Source: Gossypium raimondii (taxonomy: Eukaryota > Streptophyta > Magnoliopsida > Malvales > Malvaceae). From it: a stretch of 64,000 bases of DNA. Below, in pieces: positions 47,351 to 59,146 of the stretch; position 1 is the first letter of the stretch, and every line of letters starts with the position of its first letter. Below the pieces are notes generated by a model, which was not told the origin of the DNA, made no database searches, and saw only the letters and a list, made by a program, of their open reading frames with translations. Both the position numbers and the translations under genes were made by a program. The DNA lies in the NCBI RefSeq assembly GCF_025698545.1, contig NC_068577.1, positions 5,719,501 through 5,783,500 on the forward strand, given 5' to 3'.

Positions 47351-47454
47351 ATAATGGAAAAAACTAAAATGACTAGAATACCCTTAGCATAAATTTGTTT
47401 GGGTAAATGATTATTGTTATTGTTATTTAAATTTTAATAAGATTATTAATATCA

Positions 47455-48180
47455 ATAATAAATAATTTAATCATATTTAAACATAATTATTATTAAATAT
47501 ATTATAATTAAAATATATAATTTAATAAAATTCTTAATAATCAATATTCTTATATGAATTTACTCAAATCATAATATATGATACTATAAAATATAATTTA
47601 ACATAATTATTATTAAATATATTATAATTAAAATATATAATTTAATAAAATTCTTAATAATTAATATTCTTATATGAATTTACTCAAATCATAATATATG
47701 ATACTATAAAAGATAATTTAACATAATTATTATTAAATAAATTTTAATTAAAATATATAATTTAATAAAATTCTTAATAATTAATATTCTTATATGAATT
47801 TACTCAAATCATAATATATGATACTATAAAAGATAATTTAACACAATTATTATTAAATATATTTTAATTAAAATATATAATTTAATAAAATTCTTAATAA
47901 TTAATATTCTTATATGAATTTACTCAAATCATAGTATATGATACTATAAAAGATAATTTAACATAATTATTATTAAATATATTTTAATTAAAATGTATGA
48001 TTTAATAAAATTCTTAATAATTAATATTCTTATATGAATTTACTCAAATCATAATATATGATACTATAAAAGATAATTTGAAATAATTAATATTAAATAT
48101 ATTTTAATTAAAATATATGATTTAATAACATTTAAAATAATTATAACTAATAAATTTTCTTATATGAATTTTTATAATTT
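47455..48180 (+). repeat. 120-bp AT-rich minisatellite, ~6 units
   Basis: The landmark ATATGATACTATAAAA recurs at exactly 120-bp steps (about 47577, 47697, 47817, 47937, 48057). Units are more than 90% alike by eye in the centre and decay after 48120. The repeat contains no reading frame. Confidence 0.9.
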
Positions 48181-48501
48181 AAAATAATTATTATTACATA
48201 TAATTTAATAATAATATATAATTTCATAAAATTCTTGATAATAAATTTTCTTATATGAATTTATACAATTTAAAATAATTAATATTAAATATAAATTAAT
48301 AATGATATATAATTTCATAAAATTCTTAATAATAAAATGTTCTTATATGAATTTACTAAAATCAAAATATAACTTGAGTGTGATATTCTGCATAAACATA
48401 ATTAACTTATATTAAGAAAAGGTTAGATGAAAATGAAATTCTACATCATAATCCATATGTTGTATAGTTTTACAACATCAAAAAGTTTGAACATTGATTT
48501 T

Positions 48502-49551
48502 TTATGGGTCAGAAAGAAATCTTCTGACCCATTCCAATCGCGCAACAGAAGGTAAACTAAAGAAAACGATCATTTGAGTTGGATGTTCTGGAATTTTAAG
48601 CAAAGCTCGATACCGCTGATCGTCGGTTAAACCTTCAATTTCCCATAAGGTTGAATATAAATTTGAAGCTTTCTCTTCCATCTTTTGATATTCTTCTGAC
48701 TTCTGCTGAACTACCACCTCGGAGGCAATACTCCTACTGATTTGATCGCCAACGGCCTTGATGTTTTCAGCCAATAAAGTGGCAGCCTCATCAAATGAAG
48801 AAGACATATCACGAGCATTAGATTTCTTCTTCCTCTTGTTGGAAGAGGAGGAACCCCTTGGTCTCTATCTCGTTGCGGCTCCGCAGCAGAAACATCCATC
48901 TCATCCAAAGAGATGTCAGCTTCGCAGTCATAGAATGAGTTTCTTTCTTCATCCATACCTGTAGTATGTACACCCTCAGCATTTATTTCTTCAAGAACAT
49001 CAGCAGCTGTTTGAGCATCTTTCCCAGTTGCTCGATCTCTTGCGTATATGGTAGTAAGCTGGTCGTAGTAAGGGAAACTACAATGTCTGAATTAGCGGCT
49101 TCTTTGTGACTCTAAAAAAATGAAGAAATCATATTAGTTATAAGTTTGGTAAAAATAAGATAATAAAGACTTGAACTAATCTTACCTTTAAATAGGAGTC
49201 CCAAACCGCATCTTCAGCAACAACGAGCTGCCTATGCTCGTTCCAACCAAAACCGCTATTGTTTTGGCCATTAAGCATGTCATAGACGATTGACCACTCC
49301 CTTTTTAGTAACCTAATCCTCGATTCAATATTAGGTTTCGCCTTCAACATTGCATTTGGTAAAACCTTTTGTAGCATTCTTTCCAACTCGTTTAAATAAC
49401 CGGCTTTGAACCCGGTATCAGCATTAAATGTTCCAACATTGTGCAGGTCCACCATGCAGGAAACCAATGCTGCATCTTCTTCTAGAACCCATTTTCATTT
49501 GGTTCCTCGAGAAGCTTGAGAAGAAGCATTTGGTTCTGGAACACCTGACAT
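48502..49551 (-). pseudogene. Harbinger ORF1: Myb/SANT-like DNA-binding protein, broken
   Basis: On the minus strand the ATG at 49549-49551 starts MSGVPEPNASSQ. A TGA follows where relatives read 'GTKRKW', apparently CGA changed to TGA. The Myb/SANT-like domain then reads on ('LEEDAALVSCMVDLHN', 'RIRLLKREWSIVYDMLNG', 'WNEHRQLVVAEDAVWDSY') to an intron donor near 49198. Downstream a linker with stops and a frameshift leads to the conserved C-terminal part (48502-48807, 'MSSSFDEAATLLAENI' to 'ALLKIPEHPTQMIVFFSLP' and 'EWVRRFL'). In PIF/Harbinger elements this protein binds the element's ends and helps the transposase. Confidence 0.82.
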
Positions 49552-49838
49552 AATTATCTTAAGAACAAAATAAAAACAAATTATATTAATTACTATTTTA
49601 ATATCATGAATCAAAAGGTGAACACTTTATAAAATTATAATTAAGCTCAATATCATGAATCAAAAGCTCCATACCACAAAAAATTTAAAATTATAACACA
49701 AACTATAATTTAAAATTTAAAATTTAAAATTATAACACAAAAAATTTAAAATTTAAAATGAGAAGAAATTAGATTATAATTCAACAAGTTTAGTACAATA
49801 CAAAAATCAATACAAAAGTTTCACAAAAGTTTCACAAA

Positions 49839-50291
49839 CTAATTTCTAGATGTTTTCCATTCATCGAACATTTGGTTCGCTAGTTCCATCCTCCAAGTAG
49901 CCCAAGCATCCGATGGATGAATATTTGTGATATTTGGTTCATCGTCATCCACCACATTAGTAAGTAATCCTTCTCCCACCTCCGCTTCAATGGGATCAAT
50001 ACTCATATGGGTTCGAATAAAATTATGGAGCAAACAACATGCAATAATAATTCTATGTGCACCCTTACAGGATAGAACGATGGACTCCTAAGTATTCCCC
50101 ATCTAAGTTTTAATAACCCGAAGCATCTTTCAATAACATTACGTGCTGAGGCATGTTTCATATTAAAAAACTCTTGCGGAGAACTTGGCTGATAACCCTG
50201 ACGCCACTCGTTCAAATGATATCGTTGTCCTCTAAAAGGTGCAAGAAATCCCTCACAATTTGTGTATCCAGCATCAACTAGATAATAACAA
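49839..50291 (-). pseudogene. Harbinger transposase (DDE_Tnp_4), 3' exon only
   Basis: Read on the minus strand from an acceptor AG at about 50292: 'YYLVDAGYTN', 'FLAPFRGQRYHLNEW', 'NMKHASARNVIERCFGLLK', 'RWGIL', then a frameshift near 50020 and 'MLHNFIRTHM' to the C terminus. This is the region around the third catalytic acid and the C-terminal tail of ALP1/Harbinger nucleases. The upstream exon with the first two acidic residues is absent from the element, so no active nuclease can be made. Confidence 0.85.
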
Positions 50292-50670
50292 CCTATAAAA
50301 TAAAATTGCTACTTAAAATGATTAATTCAGCACAAAAAGTTTGATCTTAATGAACAATATCAAAGTCCTTTAACTATCCACTTTACCATGAGGAACAATT
50401 AGTCCATGTCTTCTACTGATAACCCTTAGTTATTTCTTTTAACTTTCTTCATACAATTACAGTAGAATCTGCTTTCCAACACCCCCTTTTATATTCTTTC
50501 CTCACTTTTATGCATCTATCAGAATTATGGAACTACTATTACTTTACGAATTCCATATGCATGCAAGACTGCTTGTTTAGAGTCTAATCAAGGATGGTGA
50601 GCAATTTGTTTTGTTAATTTTATTTTACATTCAAATCTAGTATTAAAATGAGGTTGTCTTTTCTTCATAG

Positions 50671-50791
50671 GAATAAGCAATTTGCTGTGGTCGAAAATCC
50701 TGGCTTATGGAATTGGACTTTTACTTTGAAGGACATTGATGGGCAACTTTTGGCAGAAATAGATCGTGATTGGAGGGGTTTTGGCTTTGAG
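50671..50791 (+). pseudogene. Captured exon of a phospholipid scramblase-like gene
   Basis: A 121-nt segment with an acceptor (TTCATAG before it) and a donor (GAG followed by GT) reads without stops as 40 residues, NKQFAVVENPGLWNW through FTLKDIDGQLLAEIDRDWRG to FGFE. This pattern (V-NPG-W-W-F-LKD-DG-LL--IDRDWRGFGFE) is characteristic of plant mitochondrial scramblase-family proteins such as Arabidopsis At2g04940. The neighbouring exons were not found on either side, while flanking intron-like sequence is present. It lies antisense to the Harbinger genes and inside the element's ends, so it was acquired by the transposon. Confidence 0.8.
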
Positions 50792-52794
50792 GTTTTCTTC
50801 TTTAAAAAATATCATCTTTTAATCATCACTTGATTCATGGGCTCTAGTTTTTTTTTCATAGTTTTCCATAACAAATATTTGCTTATACATTATTATGGTG
50901 AAATTTTATTGACTCGCCAGAGCAGAGGTTTTAGTCCTTCAGTAAACTTAATTTCAATCAATTTTTGAGATTTACCAATAGGACATTACTGGTTCATCCA
51001 CAAGAGGGAAAAAAGGCGGGTTAAAAGATTAATCCTTTGTTCCATTTAAGTTTCTGGCCTGATATGAGTTCTTTGAGTTGCTGAGACAGGCATAAAATGT
51101 CATAGTACCTGAATTTATAATGGCACATGCTTTGTAACTTTAGCATACTAAATAAGAAAGAACAAAGTACTACCTCTCAAGATAGTTCCCTTTGTAATCA
51201 GATATTGAAATAAACAAAAGCTCTTATGAGGAGCAAAGTGTAGTATTTTGAGATTGGAGGAGTGGGTAGAGCTCCATGTTTGCTTTAGGAGTTTCTCTTC
51301 TAAGATCTTTTCTCATACCGTAAGAAAGATGCTAATGGATGTCCAAAAAGTTGAAGTGTGTGATTTGATGTGTCAAAGTGAGCAAAAGAGTCAAGTGAGA
51401 AGAAGAAAGATGTGGATTGATCATTGTAGAAATCTGGTTTACAATGTTTTGGAATGGAGAGAACAGGGAGGTTGTGAGTTGTCCTAATTCTCCTAACTAG
51501 CTTGGATGCTGTTGATTCATACATTTTGCAGTCCCCATTTTCTAAATGTAAAGTGTGTTCTATATATTCATTTCTGTAAAAGGTAAATTGTTGGTGAAAA
51601 CCGATAGTCGGCATTGACAAACATTTTTTTATGCATATGAAAAGGATGATCTTATTGTGCATTTCTAGGGAATAAGGGTTAGTTTTCTTCAAAGCAATGA
51701 TCAATGATTTATGCTACCCTTTTTTCCTCCCTGTTTCTAAATCTGTGCTTTCTTTTTTGATTTTCAATATTGAGTTGTTAATTCAAGATGACTCGATAAT
51801 CTTATCTTTTCAAAAGTGCTTAACAGAGCAAAAAATTATGAAAATCTCATTTTACCATATATCTTTTACCCTTTTTCATTGGAACTCTTGTTTTTCGTTC
51901 TTTTATCTTATTTTTTCTCCATCCTGATAAATTCTGTCCTCTTTTCTTTCACCAAAAACGACAAATAGTAAAAGATGTTAGATGTGAAAAATGAGATCTT
52001 CATATATTGTTTCCTTGAAGCACACTGATTGCAACTAATTAATGAGCCTATGACTCTAGGACTTAGTGTAGCTGGAAGAAAGGCAATGCATAGAGATCTT
52101 CATATATTGTTTCCTTGAAGCACAATGAACATTTCAATCGAACATGCAATATGAACATTTGCCTATGGAAAACTAACCTGTAATGAGCAAATCGGATGAA
52201 GAAGTCAATGCACTAACAAGGCAGTGATTCGGATCTGCTTACATGCAGAAAAAACAGAAGTCACTAACAAGGCAGCCAATGAAACTCATTACACAGAGAA
52301 AAAGAGTGTTTAGAAACATTAAAGCAGTTTGAGAGCAAAAGAGAGTTAGAAACCTTTACCTTTCAGTTGCAGAAACTTGGAAACCCAACAACTGAGACCA
52401 ATCGAAAGAGTGACAGAGAGAAAACAAAAGAAAAGGTTCACTGGTTGAGAAGGCCAAGCATAATGTTGTAAAGAAAAAGAAAAGAAACAGAAGACGCAAA
52501 TCGGCAGAAAAGAAAAGAAAAGAAACAGAGGGAGCAAATCGGCAGAAACTGGAGCAAATCGGCAGAAGCAAAAGGAAGGAACAGAAGACGCTTGGATTAG
52601 AAATCGGGAGGGTAAAACAGGGAGGGTCAACTGAAGCAGCGCCTAAACTGAGCAGAAGGGAGGGATTAGAAATTGGTGGATTTCACCGATTAGGTCAGTA
52701 ATGGTTTAGCCCCGTAAGAGCAATACATTGAACCAAACAACGGATTAGAGGCGTAATAAGTGGGGCCAGCCAATACACCCAACCAAACATAGTG
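50792..52794. other. Right part of the Harbinger element, non-coding
   Basis: No domain was recognised. A 36-bp sequence (GATCTTCATATATTGTTTCC...) is repeated at about 51992 and 52090, and AGCAAATCGGCAGAA is repeated at 52520-52565. The stretch 52330-52790 presumably held the promoter and leader of the minus-strand transposase gene. Confidence 0.45.
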
Positions 52795-52797
52795 TAA

Positions 52798-54119
52798 GTT
52801 TACCACTCAACTAAAGTATTATTTTAATTTTTTATACATTTTTTAATATGCACAATTTATTATCTTCCCCAATTGTATATCTATACTATTAATAAAGTTA
52901 TTGATTGAGTTAGTGTCAACCTCAATCGGGTCACTAGCTCAGTTAGAAAGTTAAGAGAATATCCTTTAATAATTAAAATAAGTAATATTATTCAAGGGTA
53001 TTTTAGTATTTTCACTTTAAAACAACTAATAAAAATATGCATATAACTAGATTTTAACCCATACCAGTTGCATTAGTAAAATCTTTAATTTACCACTTAG
53101 CTAAAATTTTATTTTAATATTTTAACATATTTTTATTTTATTATGCGATTTTATTACGTGCATCGGTTGTGTATATTAATGATGTATTTTATTGAGTTGA
53201 TGTAACAAATTAACTCAAAACAAACTCAAGATTGATGATAACACTATAATAAACAATTTAGTCTAATTTTGTTCATTTTAATAACATACATATTTCATGT
53301 GTTATTATTAATTAGTTTCAAATAATACGTTTCATTATTTATTGTATATTATTTTAGAAAAACATTCATATTCTAATTTTATAATTTTCACTGATGTAAT
53401 AAAATTTTGAATATATTTTAATATTAAATTATGAAGAAAGCGAATATATAAAATCCTTTAATCAAGTCGTTGTATTCTATTTCGAGTGAAGCTATAATAA
53501 TATTCCATTGAGTTGAAGTCAAATTTAAATAGCGAAATTTGAATTAATTAAGAGCTTAAATTCGCATCGACTTCGTTATAGCCCTAATATATCGTATTTA
53601 CTAATCTATGATATTTTAAGAAAAAATGCAAATTCTTAAAACAACTTAATTCCAACATATCATGAAAATGTTTAAAATGAACCAACTCTCAACAGGGTAT
53701 ATATATTATTCGTTTTGCACTGCCCAATGTCCACCCTCCAATTTAATGAGAAATACCCAAAATAAAAGTTATAAACAAACAAACAAATAGTATTAGAGAG
53801 AGACATTTGGATGGCCCCATTTTCTACAATAATGAACCAAAATTTGGTATTAAATAAGAGTGATTGGTAGTAGTAAAATTATTATTTATCGATAAAGATC
53901 GTGTTACATCCAGCAATACAAAGTTATATGCTTTTTATTTAATTTTTTATATATAATAGGAATAAATAAATTTTAACATTTTCGGTATCTATATAATTTT
54001 CTTTTAAAAATAATTAACGAGGTTTTAATATTGTTGATAAAATTTGAGATTTTAAATTATTGAGTATTGAGATTCGAATCTCATTACACAAAATTGATAT
54101 ATGCAGATCTCCAATTCTA
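52798..54119. other. AT-rich spacer with the uninterrupted host repeat copy
   Basis: 52885-53135 is the intact copy of the repeat at 46960-47176. The rest is AT-rich with no recognised gene. Confidence 0.5.
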
Positions 54120-54124
54120 CTTTA

Positions 54125-54715
54125 TGTTAGTACAAATCTCCGATGAGGAAAATCTCGAACACACGAACAAAATTCAAATGGAAAATGAAGAAACAAGATA
54201 AGGCTCCAAGGCGTGTATCAAGCCACTATCTTTAAGGTTATATTCGCCCCCACCTATCTTCAGGGTGCAAAAGAGTTTCAAGCAAATTAATCTCGATGAT
54301 ACAATGAAGCTGATGACTATTTACGTTTTGCACTGACGAGAATCGTCCACTAAGCACTGAGCAATGTATAACAAGAAACTCAATTTCTACAAAAGATTTC
54401 TGTAGTAATACATTATAGAATAATCTAATAATATTAGAAAATGGAGGAAGGAAAGAAAGAATTTTAGAACTTGTTGGTGTGTTTTCCAAATGAAATCACA
54501 TTCCTATTTATAAGAATTCAATAATTGTTTTTCTGAATAATAATGTATTTAAAAGACACATAACTATTCAAATAATATTATTTGAATAGTTATAATTTTG
54601 TTAAAAATCAAGTGATATGACTCTTGACCAATAATCAAAAGTTTTAACTTTTGATTAATTATACCATTTGATTTATAGTTATTAAAATACTATAAATATT
54701 TAAAATATTCTAACA
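54125..54715 (-). mobile_element. Solo LTR, 591 bp
   Basis: Ends TGTTAG and CTAACA are exact inverses, bordered by the 5-bp duplication CTTTA at 54120-54124 and 54716-54720. A TATA-like TTATAAATAGG read on the minus strand near 54505 suggests minus orientation. There is no internal region, so it arose by LTR-LTR recombination. Copia-type ends. Confidence 0.88.
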
Positions 54716-55456
54716 CTTTATCATGTGTGGATTTCAATTAGTTATATCCTACCTATAATTATACTGTTTTTTACACTTTTAAACTTTCAAAAATAATATA
54801 TATATTTCTGGTTTGGTGGCAAGGATCCATCATTGACCAGACAGGTGACGAAGATTTGATAATTGAGTACAAAAACCTTTATGGGGACGTATTAATTTTT
54901 TTGTAAAATAAACTTTTTTTGGCTTGATAGATAAGATAATGTTATGTCGGTATACACTTAATTATTTTTATTAAATATATTATCTTTCAATATGACAAAA
55001 ATATTTTTGTAAATATTATATTAATACACAAATTAGTTAAATTAATTGATAGGTACTAAAAATAACATGTTTTAACCTCATTCTTAATGCATTTTTGGGT
55101 GATTATTCGATGTTAATATTAAATTTTATGCTTCTAATCCTTTAAATTCATGTTTTTATATTTAGGAGATCATTTGGGAGCAAAATAAGCGAAAAACGAG
55201 CAATAACCGGAAAATTTGAGCCAGTTACAAGAACCACACAGGTTGAACCATTCCACACAGTCGTATGAGACACACGGGCTACCACAAGGCCATGTGGCAA
55301 GCCGTGTCGATTTCGTGAATTGCACTCTAAACAGTGAAAAAAACGTGATTTTCAATGTTTTTCAAGCTTTCTAAAACCTATATATGAAAAAAAATAAGAA
55401 CATAGGAGAGAGCCGTTATAGAATATTCAATAAAACAACTCGAAAAACACCATTGA

Positions 55457-58157
55457 TGTAACACCCCAAACCCGTGTCTGTCGCCAGATTAGGGTTGCGA
55501 GGCATTACCTATCAAAGTACAACTCAGAACAGACATTCATTTCAATTCAAGTACCAAATAATATAATCATTTCAATTCTATTCATCTAGTAAAATTTTAA
55601 ACCAAACTAACATGCTTCGATTCTATAATTCGTACACTACCCAAATTAATATTCAAACATTATAACCAATGAATCATGGCAATCTAATACTTAACTTATA
55701 ACTAAGTATGATTTATTTCATATACCAATCATATATTAAGACATCTATTCATATAAATCTATTTCATTAACTACTTTCCAAAATACTATTTATAAATGTG
55801 CACTTCTTCACATTTTACTAAGTCAAGCCAAACCACATGATTTATTAAACATTAATATATATATATATATATACACACACACGACATTAACAACTCCACA
55901 CAATGGTCAAATATAAAATTTGGTTTTACCATATTATGCACATTTTACCAAAATAATAACTACCAATTTTATATATATAAGACCGAATCAAATCATACAA
56001 TAATTACAATACCCTTGACTAATAAATATGCAAAATACCTATCTATCATTTACTAAATTCATAAATCACATATATGACACATTTTAAACTCAAGCATTTA
56101 ACTTAACAACTTAATCATTAATTACCAAAATCACGAACAAAACATATCATAGGCATGGATAAGTATATTTTACCTATTATTAGCCAAATATAAATACACA
56201 CCCTTTTACCATTTCCAAAATACATATACACAATCGACCTTTTATCGATACATTCGATCATAAAACTTACCTTCCGACAATCCAACCAATTTCATAACTC
56301 GAATCAAAGCTAACTGTACCATTTATAACCGTACATAAAAATCCAATATACAAGAAATCATATAAATATAACTTAGCTCATATAAACTTATCATGGTCTA
56401 AATCACAACCATCAACACATTAACATCACATAACCGAATCATAAAACAAATACATTACACATATATATATCATGACTGAAAATTCACAACCATTAACAAC
56501 ATGAGCAAGCCATTTTCGCATGGCTTGGCTATATATAAACACAATTCCAAAATCAACCATATCAAGCTAGACTATACATGCCATAAGTCATAAATACATG
56601 TTTTCTTTCAAGGTACAAAAATAGATATCGATAGTGTGATGATGTTCCTCAACGTTCCTGAGCTCAAGCTAGCTTTCAAAATCTATAAAACAAAACGAAT
56701 AAACATACGAAGTAAGCTTGGAAAGCTTAGTAAGCCATAAGCAAATAAATTAACACAAGAACATTCATAATTCATTTCGAAACAACCAAACCTAGCTAAC
56801 TCCATATATATATAATCCAATTTCTCATAAAGTTCACATGATCACTATAATCATCAACACTTGCCTTTTCTTTCAAAGTTCGTATAAACTTAATACTTAC
56901 CTTAATCGTTTAAATCGAACTCACATTCGGTCTTACCATGTCTTTGCCCGTAGAACCATTCGGAATCAAAAAGGATACTTGGATGGCTCAAAAAGCTCGT
57001 GCAATGCCAATGTCCCAGACGTGGTCTTACATGTATTCAAATAACGATGCCACTGTCTCAGATAGGGTCTTACACGAAATCATATACGATGCTAATGTCC
57101 CAGACATGGTCTTACACGTAAATCTTAAATCGATGCCAACGTCCCAAACATGATCTTATACGATATCACGTATCGAAATTCCTGTGGTTCGTATGGCTTT
57201 TGGATGCCATAAATCAATCGAATTAAGCTCGTAATTAATCATCCTATGCTAAATTCAATTCGACATTGTAGTATCACACATAACTCAGTCCGGCTATGTA
57301 TGAAATAAATACATTCAATTTAACATTATTTATTCACTTACGAACTTACCTCGTACGGAAACAAATGGATGGAATCGACTACTCGACCACTTTCGACTTT
57401 TTCCGATCTAATTCCGTTTTCTTTTGTTCTTGATCTATATAAATTCAAATTTGGCTATTTAATAACACATTTTATTCAAATTTATTCAAAAATACAAATG
57501 GTCAAATTGCATTTTATCCCCTAACATTTCACATTTTTCACAATTTAGTCCATATTTCACAAAACACAAAATACTCAAAATTTCACTAAACCCATGTTAG
57601 GCCGAATTCTCCTTAGGTCCCTAGCAGCCCTTTATTTCATTTATTTCACGTTTTGACTCCTAATTTTACAAATTTCACAATTTAATCCTTAATACACATT
57701 TTCATAAAAAATTACTTAATTAAACATAATAATCTAAAAACATATATTTATCCTTAATGAAAGCTAAATGCATGGCCATTTTGCATTTTATTTTATCTAA
57801 TATCATGTTATTTACTTTTTACTATTTTAACCTTAATGAAAGCTTAATATAAATTACTTGAATCATGGACATAAATGTCCACTAACCTTATAATGGCATG
57901 TTAACCTTTTAAGGACTTCCCATAAATCAAATCATAACAAATTAGCATATTAACAATGAGAATGCCACTTTTATTTTTTTATGCGATTTAGCCTTTTTCA
58001 CAAATTAAGCACATAAACAGATAAATTACATCACAGAAATTTCACACATGTCAATTCGCATACTATAAGCACGGAAAGTAATATTAAAATTTTATTCTGA
58101 CTTAGATTTATGGTCCCGAAACCACTATCCGACTAGGGTCTAAATCGGGCTGTTACA
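55457..58157 (+). mobile_element. 2.7 kb solo LTR nested in the gypsy 5' LTR
   Basis: Ends TGTAACACCCC and GGGCTGTTACA; the 5-bp duplication ATTGA lies at 55452-55456 and 58158-58162. The matching position in the 3' LTR (ACACCATTGAAGTCGATT near 62770) is uninterrupted and gives the empty site. It is the same family as 40084-43171, opposite orientation. No coding capacity. It includes an (AT)n(AC)n tract near 55857-55882 and a minisatellite at 56980-57165. Confidence 0.9.
56980..57165 (+). repeat. Minisatellite inside the 2.7 kb solo LTR
   Basis: Four imperfect units of about 45-55 bp share GATGCCAATGTCCCAGAC and TGGTCTTACACG. The array happens to be open for about 70 residues, but this is a by-product of the repeat. 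Confidence 0.75.
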
Positions 58158-59146
58158 ATTGAAGCCGATTCTGAAGCAAATTTCTGTCAAGATTGAAGAC
58201 TTTAGGAGATTATTATGAGTTTTTTTTATTTCTTTTGGTTATATTGTCTTTTGGATGTTTTTATTTGCAAACATAAACTAATTTTCTAAATACATAAGGA
58301 GATGAACCCTAAGATGAATTTTGTCGTTTGATTTTTATTTTTCACAATAAAGACTTAGATCTTATTCTCAATTATGTGTGTTTAATTCTTGGTTTGACAT
58401 TCCTAGATTATTGATCCATGTTTGATGTACTTAAATCAGAGGAGGAATGACCCTGTTTAAGAGTAGATCTAGCGTAATTGAATGAAGTTGCATGCAATCC
58501 TAAAAATAGGATGACATAAATATATTGGACTAGAGTCAAATCAAATAGGGAAATTCATAGATCGAGTTAATGCGATAATAGGGGTTTTTATTAGAAAGAA
58601 ATTTCAATTAATCAAGTCAGAGTCAGTTGCTCTTATTCGTGAATAGGGATATTAGCATAATTTAGGGATTTCTCCAGATCAAAATACTAAGTGGAGAAAT
58701 TGGATAAATTTAGATTGATAATGACAGATGAAATCTAGGTGAATTCTTTCATGGGTATTGTTTTGCTTCTTGGTTGTTTACTCGATTATTTTCCTATATT
58801 GTTCTTTGCCGCATTCGTAGTTAATTAATTTAGTTAATTTTAATTTTAATCAATCACTCAAATTTATCGGTTAAATAATAGAAATACGGTAATTACTAGT
58901 ACTTTTAGTCTTCGTGGGAACAATATATGTTCTCACCGTAGCTATACTATTAATTGATAGGTGCACTTACCTTAGTTAGATTTTTAGTTGGTTTACGACT
59001 ACATCAAGTTTTGGCGCTGTTGTCGGGGACTAAAATATTAGAAAAACTTTACTTCTATTCATTTAGTCATTTTTTATTTTTATTTTTAATTTAATTTTTA
59101 CATTCTAATTTTTCGTTTGTTCGATTCTGACAGGTTCTTTTGCTTT

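Larger units (their letters stand above)
47177..52794 (-). mobile_element. PIF/Harbinger transposon, 5.6 kb, defective, carrying a captured exon
   Basis: It is flanked by TAA at 47174-47176 and 52795-52797. Ends GAGCACGTTTGATTCG and, inverted, CACTATGTTTGGTTGG share GTTTG-TT-G. Minus-strand genes are a Myb/SANT-like ORF1 (48502-49551) and the 3' part of a Harbinger transposase (49839-50291). The catalytic 5' part of the transposase is not found. In its place, on the plus strand, lies an intact host exon (50671-50791). The left end holds GGAATAGAGGCGTAAT repeats and a 120-bp minisatellite. It cannot supply its own transposase. Confidence 0.88.

Noticed and set aside
47455..48180. Centromeric satellite
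   Set aside because: Only about six units, wholly inside a Harbinger element.
51248..51704. Further captured scramblase exons or transposase exons
   Set aside because: Neither strand shows scramblase or DDE motifs here; frames are short and without splice-consistent homology.
56838..57153. Two short open frames in the solo LTR
   Set aside because: Produced by the tandem GATGCCAATGTCCCAGAC repeat; no domain and no splice context.
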